From NCBI GenBank assembly GCA_001805375.1, contig MHFY01000147.1, forward strand, positions 1-6,404: a DNA stretch of 6,404 bases, written 5' to 3'. A program made the translations under genes and the position numbers. Within the stretch, counting starts at the first letter, position 1, and every line of letters begins with the position of its first letter. The notes under the pieces were generated by a model. That model searched no databases and was not told the origin of the DNA. It was given only the letters and a program-made list of their open reading frames with translations. This DNA comes from Omnitrophica WOR_2 bacterium GWA2_47_8. Its GTDB lineage: Bacteria; Omnitrophota; Gorgyraeia; Zapsychrales; GWA2-47-8. Shown piece by piece: positions 1-4,634 of the stretch.

Positions 1-825
1 AATAAGAAGCGGACACGGGGTAGCGATCACTAAAACGGCGAGAAACCTTTTGACCTCTCCGCTTAAGATCCATGCTACCAAGGCGATGCCAACAGCGACA
101 GGCGTATAAAAGGCCCCCAACTGGTCACCGATCCTTCTGATAAATGGCTTTTTCTGTTCAGAAGCGCGCATGACCTCCATGATCTTTGCATAACGGGAAT
201 CAATAGCGAGCTTGGTGGCCTGAATAGTTACGGCAGCGTCCCCATTAACAGCACCCGATATAACTTGAGACCCGGGAACTTTAGAGATAACAAATGGTTC
301 TCCCGTCAAATAGGATTCATCCATCCGGCCATGCCCTTCAACGACGACCCCATCCACCGGACAGATCTCATGCGGAAGCACAACCAACTCATCGCCGGGC
401 TTAATTTGCTCAATGGAAATATCAACAAGTTTACCCGAGTGTTTTTGATGGGCAATGCTGGGCATGCGATTGGCCAGCGCCGCTAAGACCGAAGAGGCCC
501 GGCGTAAAGCAAAATTTTCTAAAGCTCCGCCGCCGGATAGCATCAACACAACAAGTGATGCGGCTAAATATTCCCCTAAAAGAACAGCTGTGATAATGGA
601 GATCCCCGCCAAAAGGTCCGATCCGAATTCACGGTGGATCGCCTTTTTCAAAAGGTCCCAAACCAGCGGGATCCCGCCCAGGATAAGGGTTATAAATAAA
701 GGAAGATTTGCTGCCGCTTCGGTGAATGAAAATAAATAACGAAGGATCAAATAAAGAAAGATACAAAAGACCGTAAGAAAAGCGATACTGCCTTCTTTGG
801 AAAATTCAATTTTTTTATTAAGCAT
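1..825 (-). CDS. P1B-type heavy-metal-transporting ATPase, N-terminal part (runs off left edge)
   Basis: This is the first 275 residues of a P-type ATPase that moves transition-metal ions across the inner membrane using ATP. Hydrophobic segments lie at about 13-33, 41-58, 68-86 and 87-103, matching the MA, MB, M1 and M2 helices of P1B pumps. An actuator domain follows with PGDE (143-146), CPVDG (155-159) and the dephosphorylation loop TGE (174-176). Two more helices follow (about 240-256 and from 262). The last ends in ATPCPLLI, the metal-site motif of M4, here TPC rather than the usual CPC. The phosphorylation and nucleotide-binding domains lie beyond the window. There is no N-terminal CxxC metal-binding domain. 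The start is the only ATG after an in-frame stop, but no clear Shine-Dalgarno precedes it, so a TTG seven codons upstream is possible. It lies 85 bases after the Cys4 gene with no obvious terminator between, so co-transcription is likely. TPC is associated with the P1B-5 subgroup (Ni/Fe), but the substrate is not decided here. Confidence 0.9.
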   Translation of the reverse strand, partial: MLNKKIEFSKEGSIAFLTVFCIFLYLILRYLFSFTEAAANLPLFITLILGGIPLVWDLLKKAIHREFGSDLLAGISIITAVLLGEYLAASLVVLMLSGGGALENFALRRASSVLAALANRMPSIAHQKHSGKLVDISIEQIKPGDELVVLPHEICPVDGVVVEGHGRMDESYLTGEPFVISKVPGSQVISGAVNGDAAVTIQATKLAIDSRYAKIMEVMRASEQKKPFIRRIGDQLGAFYTPVAVGIALVAWILSGEVKRFLAVLVIATPCPLLI

Positions 826-910
826 ACTTTGAAGATTTTTTTTCAACAGGTAAGAATTGCAATGGAATGCCTGATATCCAGATCATAACCGGGCCATGAC
901 CTTTATCATT

Positions 911-1177
911 CTAGCTTTTTTTCCCAAATATGTTCATCAGCCTGTCAACGATGCCGCGGGTCTTTCTTATCCGCAAAGCGCATGGGGCATCTTTAAAAAT
1001 ACTGCCTTTCAATTCCATACGATAATATTCCACACATTTCTGACAGATCCCGTCCTTTTCGATCCAGTCCGGATGGTCGTGTTTGACCAGGTCAATAACG
1101 TGTTTTTCCGTATGATCGACGTAAACGAGCATGTCACCGCTGACCTTTTGCCTGCAGACACTGCAAAGATAATCCAT
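911..1177 (-). CDS. Small Cys4 putative zinc-binding protein, 88 aa
   Basis: This is a short soluble protein of unknown function. Two CxxC knuckles, C5-x2-C8 (CSVC) and C45-x2-C48 (CQKC), are spaced like a four-cysteine zinc ribbon. A histidine-rich stretch between them (H22, H26, H33, H35) ends in HDHPDW. The C-terminal third is basic (RIRKTR, GKKS). A longer reading begins at 1204, but the ATG at 1177 is preferred because GGGAG sits six bases upstream of it and because it places the first CxxC near the N-terminus. There is no signal peptide or membrane segment. It lies between pcm and the metal ATPase, 78 bases after the pcm stop, and could be read on the same transcript. A metal-sensing or nucleic-acid-binding role would be a guess; the Cys4 pattern is what is actually seen. 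Confidence 0.75.
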   Translation of the reverse strand: MDYLCSVCRQKVSGDMLVYVDHTEKHVIDLVKHDHPDWIEKDGICQKCVEYYRMELKGSIFKDAPCALRIRKTRGIVDRLMNIFGKKS

Positions 1178-1183
1178 ATTTCT

Positions 1184-1188
1184 CTCCC
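1184..1188 (-). promoter_or_regulatory. Ribosome binding site that decides the start of the Cys4 gene
   Basis: On the minus strand GGGAG stands six bases before the ATG at 1177. The alternative ATG at 1204 lacks a site of this quality, so the nine-residue longer reading is probably not used. Confidence 0.6.
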
Positions 1189-1225
1189 GTTCATTTTTCC
1201 GCATTTCCTAAAGAAGGAAATGAAC

Positions 1226-1255
1226 GAGGCTCGCCCGCCTAAAGGGGGCGGCCTT
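1226..1255 (-). terminator. Hairpin directly after the pcm stop codon (possible bidirectional terminator)
   Basis: On the plus strand GAGGC, a single T, then CGCCC pair with GGGCG and GCCTT around a short loop, giving about 10 base pairs with one bulge and one G-T pair. It begins right at the stop codon of pcm. On the plus strand it is followed by a T-rich run (TTTTATTTTT), but no plus-strand gene feeds it. On the minus strand only a weak T-rich run follows. It may be a leaky terminator or an mRNA-end stabiliser between pcm and the Cys4 gene. Confidence 0.4.
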
Positions 1256-1957
1256 TTATTTTTCCTTGATCATAGGAACAAATCTCACCGGCAGCAAAGT
1301 TTTCTGATCATAGCCATTGCTGGTTTTTGTGATCAAAAATAATTCTTGGTCCGTAGTGCCCATCGGAATGACCATCCGCCCGCCTACCTTTAATTCTTCC
1401 AGCAATTCCTGCGGAACCTCCGCCGGTGCCGCGGTCACGATGATCGCGTCAAAAGGCGCATGCTGGGGCCATCCGGCAAACCCGTCCCCGTGTTTAACGT
1501 GAATATTATCATACCCTAAACTTTTAAGCCGCTGCGAAGCGCTCGCGGCTAATTCTTTAACGATCTCAATAGTATAGACCTCCTTGACGATCTCCGCCAG
1601 GATCGCCGCCTGATAACCTGATCCGGTCCCGATCTCCAGAACCTTGTCATCTCCATCAAGCTGAAGGGCCTGGGTCATATAAGCCACAATGAACGGCTGG
1701 GAGATCGTCTGATCATACCCTATGGGCAAAGGATGATCTTCGTAAGCTGACATCTCTGATCCGGACGGAACGAACACATGGCGCTTCACCTTTAATAAAG
1801 CCTCAACGACCTTTTTGTCCGTGATCCCGCGACGGACGATCTGGTCCCTGACCATTTTGTCGTGCTGTTCCATCAGAAAAATCTCTTGTTGTTTTTCAAG
1901 ATCCTGGCAGCCTGCTGATACCAAAAGAATGAGAACCCATAAAAAACTTCTTTTCAT
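1256..1957 (-). CDS. pcm: Protein-L-isoaspartate O-methyltransferase with lipoprotein signal peptide
   Basis: This protein transfers a methyl group from S-adenosylmethionine to L-isoaspartyl residues in aged proteins, starting their repair to aspartate. It has 233 residues. Family marks include QTISQPFIVAYM (83-94, active-site loop), SAM-binding motif I VLEIGTGSGYQ (106-116), the acidic end of strand 2 (TIEI, 129-132), PFDAIIVTAA (168-177) and the C-terminal VRFVPM (224-229). What is unusual is the N-terminus: MKR, a hydrophobic stretch (about 5-13) and VSAGC with Cys17, which fits the lipobox pattern. The mature protein should therefore be lipid-anchored outside the cytoplasm. The start overlaps the upstream stop as ATGA, and no Shine-Dalgarno is visible, so translation is probably coupled to the membrane-protein gene. 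A later start at Met29 or Met35 would give an ordinary cytosolic enzyme, but the complete signal sequence and the ATGA junction argue for the first ATG. Confidence 0.93.
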   Translation of the reverse strand: MKRSFLWVLILLVSAGCQDLEKQQEIFLMEQHDKMVRDQIVRRGITDKKVVEALLKVKRHVFVPSGSEMSAYEDHPLPIGYDQTISQPFIVAYMTQALQLDGDDKVLEIGTGSGYQAAILAEIVKEVYTIEIVKELAASASQRLKSLGYDNIHVKHGDGFAGWPQHAPFDAIIVTAAPAEVPQELLEELKVGGRMVIPMGTTDQELFLITKTSNGYDQKTLLPVRFVPMIKEK

Positions 1958-2679
1958 GGTTTCATCAGGAGGGCTCTCTTCGAAGATCGATACGCGCGCA
2001 GGAGTAGAAATACCCCTAGGCTGGCCGGAACACCGGCAAAAGGGGCAATAACAAACGCCATAAGAGGATGTATGGCCAATTTAAACGAAATGGAAAAACT
2101 CATCCACCAATAATAAATGAACCCGAGCCCTAAAATAACCACAGCCGGATAGAAAAATTTGCCGCGCGCTGATCTCTCCGGCGGCAATAAAATAACCATA
2201 GCATAAATAATATGCCCGATGGCTTCTTTTAAAACACCGGCTTCAGCGGATATTTTAAAAAGATCGGGCTTGATCGCCACCAGCATATTGACCGCCAAAG
2301 AACTTATGCCGAAAAGGACGGTGTAGCCGCGGTACATCTTGAAGATCTTAATTTGGACCGCCGGATCTTTTAATACAGAACGGGGCTGGGCTTGTTCCTG
2401 CCTTTTTTTGATCCGCTCGGGAATAGATGCAAAATCCTCTTCGCCCATTAAACACCGACGGCAGTACTCCAGATCGCTTCGGTCCGGCCGCAATTTAACA
2501 TCGTCATGATTGATGTCTAAAATGGCCTGCATGGTCTCCTTGAAAAGGATATCCCCCTGGACGGTTTTTTCATACGATTCTTCGCAGACCCTGGATAAAA
2601 CCCATTCATAAAGCGCATCCTGGGATATTTTGCCGTTTAAAAAACTTTCTAATTTTTCTAAAAGGATCTTTCGTATCAT
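1954..2679 (-). CDS. Four-helix membrane protein of unknown function
   Basis: I do not recognise this 241-residue protein. Residues 1-115 are hydrophilic and helical-looking, with LEKLESFLNGKIS near the start and a CRRC pair at Cys73 and Cys76. Four hydrophobic segments follow at about 117-137, 147-165, 176-193 and 205-228, with a basic tail (RAYRSSKR) that should stay in the cytoplasm. This suggests a cytoplasmic N-domain tethered to an inner-membrane bundle with both ends inside. The ATG at 2679 has only a weak GAG-type ribosome site. A strong terminator ends about 22 bases before the start codon, so the gene needs read-through or a promoter I cannot see. Its stop overlaps the pcm start by four bases, tying expression of the two together. 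A role linked to envelope quality control is inference from that coupling only. Confidence 0.82.
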   Translation of the reverse strand: MIRKILLEKLESFLNGKISQDALYEWVLSRVCEESYEKTVQGDILFKETMQAILDINHDDVKLRPDRSDLEYCRRCLMGEEDFASIPERIKKRQEQAQPRSVLKDPAVQIKIFKMYRGYTVLFGISSLAVNMLVAIKPDLFKISAEAGVLKEAIGHIIYAMVILLPPERSARGKFFYPAVVILGLGFIYYWWMSFSISFKLAIHPLMAFVIAPFAGVPASLGVFLLLRAYRSSKRALLMKP

Positions 2680-2701
2680 GGATATCTCAAACTTTGAAAC
2701 T

Positions 2702-2738
2702 AAAAAAATTCCCCTACCGCTTTAGGAAACAGTAAGGG
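2702..2738 (-). terminator. Rho-independent terminator after the coiled-coil gene
   Basis: On the minus strand CCCTTACTG pairs with CGGTAGGGG (nine pairs, two of them G-T) around a loop of about ten bases that holds a further TTT/AAA pairing. This is followed by AATTTTTTT. It stands 18 bases after the coiled-coil stop and just before the membrane-protein gene, so it separates the two transcription units or attenuates between them. Confidence 0.8.
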
Positions 2739-2755
2739 TTACCAGGAATCAAGAA

Positions 2756-3973
2756 CTATTTGAGGTCCTCGGGTGTCTCCCTCTGCTTAAGTTCCCGCTG
2801 AAGCTCCTTGATCTGGCCTTCGCGCTCTTCAACGATCTGTTCCACAAAACCTAAACGTTCTTTCGCTTCATTAAGCCGATCCTGCATGATGCTCAAGGCC
2901 TGGTCTTTTTCCTCAAGCAGATCGTTCTTTTTATTCAGATCGGTCTCGATATCTAGCAGCTGCGCTTTTAAAAACAAAACGTCTTCGGGCTTGCTGCTCT
3001 GGACATGCCGCTCCAAAAAGCTGACCTTCTTGACCACGCTGGCCAATTTTTCTTTTAACTGCGCGATATACTGGTCCTTTTCCTTTAACTGTTCCCTGAT
3101 CTTCGCATCGCCGCTACCCGCCATCGCCAATTTTTCATGAAGTTCTTTTTCCGTATCTTCCAGCAGGCCCTTGAATCGGCTCACTTCTTCACTCTTTAAA
3201 CGATTATCCTTGGCGTGGGCCTCTTTGGTTTTTATTAATTCTTTTTTCAAGCCCATGACTTCATTGTCATGATACGCGGCCTGGTCAAAGATCTTTCTTT
3301 CATAATCGCTGATCGCATCCGCGGACTGCCCCTTGACCAATTCCACATCCTTACTTAATTGTTCGATCTTTTTTTGTTTTTCATCGACGATATCCTCTGT
3401 TTTGTCAAGCAGCTGAACTTCCTGTTTGGAAAGCCGCTCATTAAGTTCCAAACGCCTTGCCTGCTCGCTGGTCTCCTCCTGCAGTTGTCCGATCCTCTGC
3501 TTATCGACCAACTCACGCTGTTCTTTTGCCTCCTGCGCCAAGCCTAATTTTATGGCAAGAATGCTGTTGGATTCACCCTGCTGCTTGAGGGCCTCGCACA
3601 GGACTCTCTTGTTCTCTTCTAATTCCTCACAGCGCAATTCCTGCTCGTAGTTCTTATCCTGCAACTCCGACATCTTGTCTTTATACACTTTAATAGCCTG
3701 GTTAAGTTTCGCGATCTCAATGGAAGGGGATTTGTAGGTTTGGATGTCTTCAATGGTAACACCCAATTTCTGCAGATATGTCAGTGCCTCTTGGCTGCTT
3801 GCATCCATCATCAGCGCGCGGTTAAACTGGCTGATCGCCTCGGCAATATCGCCCTGTTCGTAAAATTTTTTCCCTTCCTTAATGTAATATTCATAGATCG
3901 GGGTGGCGGCGGCTTGAGAGTGGGCGATAAATACAATGGAGAACAAAAGTGTAGAAATAAATTTTAAGATCAT
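2756..3973 (-). CDS. Secreted TPR and long coiled-coil protein
   Basis: This is a 405-residue exported protein of unknown function. Residues 1-22 form a Sec signal peptide: Lys4, a hydrophobic core and HSQAAA as a signal-peptidase I site. One TPR unit follows at about 27-60, with the typical pattern GKKFYEQGDIAEAISQFNRA. From about 85 to 400 the protein is almost wholly charged heptad-like sequence rich in E, K, Q and L, a long coiled coil broken near 285-290 (AGSGDA) and 325-330 (QSSKPE). There is no catalytic motif. It should act as a periplasmic or envelope scaffold or spacer; no partner can be named from sequence. AAGGA stands four bases before the ATG, and a good promoter lies 37 bases upstream of the start. 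It is bounded downstream by its own terminator, so it appears to be a single-gene unit. Confidence 0.85.
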   Translation of the reverse strand: MILKFISTLLFSIVFIAHSQAAATPIYEYYIKEGKKFYEQGDIAEAISQFNRALMMDASSQEALTYLQKLGVTIEDIQTYKSPSIEIAKLNQAIKVYKDKMSELQDKNYEQELRCEELEENKRVLCEALKQQGESNSILAIKLGLAQEAKEQRELVDKQRIGQLQEETSEQARRLELNERLSKQEVQLLDKTEDIVDEKQKKIEQLSKDVELVKGQSADAISDYERKIFDQAAYHDNEVMGLKKELIKTKEAHAKDNRLKSEEVSRFKGLLEDTEKELHEKLAMAGSGDAKIREQLKEKDQYIAQLKEKLASVVKKVSFLERHVQSSKPEDVLFLKAQLLDIETDLNKKNDLLEEKDQALSIMQDRLNEAKERLGFVEQIVEEREGQIKELQRELKQRETPEDLK

Positions 3974-4009
3974 TTTTTCCTTTTGGTTAAAACTTCATCG
4001 AATGCCTGA

Positions 4010-4038
4010 ATTTTAACACCTTAAAAAAACAACTTCAA
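4010..4038 (-). promoter_or_regulatory. Sigma70-type promoter of the coiled-coil gene
   Basis: On the minus strand TTGAAG (4033-4038) and TAAAAT (4010-4015) are separated by exactly 17 bases. The expected transcript start lies near 4003, about 30 bases before the ATG at 3973, leaving room for the AAGGA ribosome site. The spacer is T-rich. Confidence 0.65.
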
Positions 4039-4085
4039 GAAGCTTCCTTTTTTTCTTTAAATCTCGGCAGCGGGTCCTGTCGAAC

Positions 4086-4229
4086 GTTGAAGGGTGCGGC
4101 TTACGCCGGAACGTTCGCTTGGCCCCAGCGTGGCCAAGCTTCACTCGAGCGAAACCCTCCGCTCGTCCCTTCGGGACTCCATGCCCGCTCCGGGTTTCTA
4201 ACGTCCGACTTTAAGCCACACCCTTCAAC
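4086..4229. repeat. Structured inverted-repeat element A (144 bp)
   Basis: GTTGAAGGGTG-C-GGCTT at 4086-4102 pairs with AAGCC-A-CACCCTTCAAC at 4213-4229: 16 of 17 positions, one mismatch. Several stems nest inside. GG-(A)-ACGTT (4108-4115) pairs with AACGTCC (4200-4206) with one bulge. GCTTGGCC (4117-4124) pairs with GGCCAAGC (4132-4139). GAAACCC (4151-4157) pairs with GGGTTTC (4192-4198). GTCCC (4165-4169) pairs with GGGAC (4173-4177). The element is clearly richer in G, C and CpG than its AT-rich flanks. Open frames crossing it do not look like protein. It could be a dispersed palindromic repeat, a non-autonomous mobile element or a structured RNA; I know of no family that it matches. No target-site duplication is obvious at its edges. 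Confidence 0.7.
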
Positions 4230-4245
4230 TTATGTTTTAAAACCA

Positions 4246-4398
4246 AAAACGAGCCTGAAATGCTTCGAAGGGACGTGACCCTAGGCCTTTTCGGGCTCGG
4301 TGTCCCCGTTAGGGGACGAGAAAAGGCCGGGTCCCGAGCGAGGAAACGACGCGCTGGGTCGTTTCGAGCATTCCCGAGAAGCGGTTCAGGCTCGTTTT
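4246..4398. repeat. Structured inverted-repeat element B (153 bp)
   Basis: AAAACGAGCCTGAA (4246-4259) and TTCAGGCTCGTTTT (4385-4398) are perfect 14-bp inverted repeats. Inside, ATGC-(T)-TCGAA (4260-4269) pairs with TTCGA-GCAT (4363-4371). GACCC-(TA)-GGCCTTTTC (4277-4292) pairs with GAAAAGGCC-GGGTC (4320-4333). GTCCCC (4302-4307) pairs with GGGGAC (4312-4317) around GTTA. AACGAC (4345-4350) pairs with GTCGTT (4358-4363), competing by one base with the second stem. The result is a branched fold. The closing stem ends in TTTT on the plus strand, so a transcript from the left could end here. It lies only 16 bases from element A, with which it shares CGTCCCTTCG in opposite orientation (4164-4173 and the complement of 4266-4275). 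No protein is encoded. Confidence 0.7.
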
Positions 4399-4440
4399 AT
4401 TGCTAGATACAAATTCTTTATTCCCCAATCCCCCAATTTA

Positions 4441-4449
4441 TGCTATAAA
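4441..4449 (+). promoter_or_regulatory. Extended -10 promoter element upstream of mutS
   Basis: TGCTATAAA matches the extended -10 form TGnTATAAT at all but the last base. The -35 region at the right distance (around 4421-4426) is poor, as is usual for extended -10 promoters. A transcript would start near 4456 and give a leader of about 167 bases holding three hairpins before the mutS start. Confidence 0.4.
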
Positions 4450-4458
4450 AGGAACGGT

Positions 4459-4596
4459 ATGTACTTATTTTCTCTCAATAAAATCGGAGGTAATAACCCC
4501 AACTTCTTTAAATTATTCAGAAAAGTTGGGACGTCCTTGCTTTCCGTAAATTTTAGAGGAAGCAAGGGGTACTTATCCCAATTTCATCTAATATAA
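4459..4596 (+). CDS. Possible 45-aa leader ORF before mutS
   Basis: This is a short reading frame with ATG at 4459 and AAGGAA five bases upstream. It ends at TAA 26 bases before the mutS start. The product would be a basic, F/L/N-rich peptide (NPNFFKLFRKVG in the middle) with no recognised domain. It spans the first two leader hairpins and enters the third, so ribosome movement through it could change their folding. Against it: if the extended -10 box at 4441-4449 is used, the ribosome site would lie at or before the transcript start, and the composition could simply reflect AT-rich leader DNA. Confidence 0.2.
   Translation: MYLFSLNKIGGNNPNFFKLFRKVGTSLLSVNFRGSKGYLSQFHLI
4498..4567 (+). other. 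Two tandem hairpins in the mutS leader
   Basis: CCCAACTT (4498-4505) pairs with AAGTTGGG (4523-4530), with an AT-rich loop. Four bases later CCTTGCTT-(T)-CC (4535-4545) pairs with GG-AAGCAAGG (4558-4567), ten pairs with one bulged T and a 12-base loop. Neither is followed directly by a long T run, so they do not look like simple terminators. An SD-like CGGAGG at 4485-4490 has no start codon at a useful distance. Confidence 0.6.
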
Positions 4597-4634
4597 ATTG
4601 AATTACATTAAGGAAAATTGGGATGAATTCCCCT
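4565..4634 (+). promoter_or_regulatory. Stem enclosing the mutS start codon
   Basis: ATCCCAATTT (4575-4584) is perfectly complementary to AAATTGGGAT (4615-4624), whose last two bases are the A and T of the mutS ATG. A T-G and a T-A pair (4574/4625, 4573/4626) extend it over the whole start codon. After a small internal loop AGGGG (4565-4569) can pair with CCCCT (4630-4634). The likely Shine-Dalgarno AAGGA (4610-4614) lies in the loop next to the stem. Folding would hide the start codon, so mutS translation may be structure-controlled. Confidence 0.5.
4610..4614 (+). promoter_or_regulatory. Ribosome binding site of mutS
   Basis: AAGGA stands eight bases before the ATG at 4623. The later in-frame ATG at 4722, nearer the usual MutS N-terminus, has nothing as good at normal spacing. 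This site supports the longer protein. Confidence 0.5.

Noticed and set aside
826..910. Terminator between the Cys4 gene and the ATPase
   Set aside because: Only a weak six-pair stem (GGTCAT with ATGATC) is present and no T run follows it on the minus strand.
896..1342. Plus-strand open frame of 148 codons
   Set aside because: It lies antisense to the Cys4 gene and the end of pcm, has no ribosome site and no protein-family features; the minus-strand frames are clearly the real ones.
2808..3967. Plus-strand open frames opposite the coiled-coil gene
   Set aside because: Low-complexity Ser/Phe/Leu-rich sequence is what antisense of a Glu/Lys/Gln-rich coiled coil yields; no starts with ribosome sites.
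4234..4243. GTTTTAAAAC as part of a CRISPR repeat
   Set aside because: It is a lone palindrome; no regularly spaced repeats or cas genes are visible.
4087..4278. Plus-strand open frame across element A
   Set aside because: The frame simply passes through the inverted repeats; its residues come from the palindrome arms and there is no ribosome site.
4086..4398. Integron attC sites or an attC array
   Set aside because: Sizes and palindromic form are suggestive, but the arm ends do not fit RYYYAAC/GTTRRRY and no integrase or cassette genes are present in the window.
4086..4398. Retron or group II intron RNA
   Set aside because: No reverse transcriptase frame exists in the window, and I could not identify a conserved domain V-like hairpin or msr/msd layout.
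4300..4458. Upstream part of a 98-codon plus-strand frame through element B
   Set aside because: It starts in the middle of a hairpin structure without a ribosome site; only the final ATG at 4459 has a plausible one.
4485..4490. CGGAGG as a ribosome binding site
   Set aside because: No ATG, GTG or TTG follows at a usable distance.
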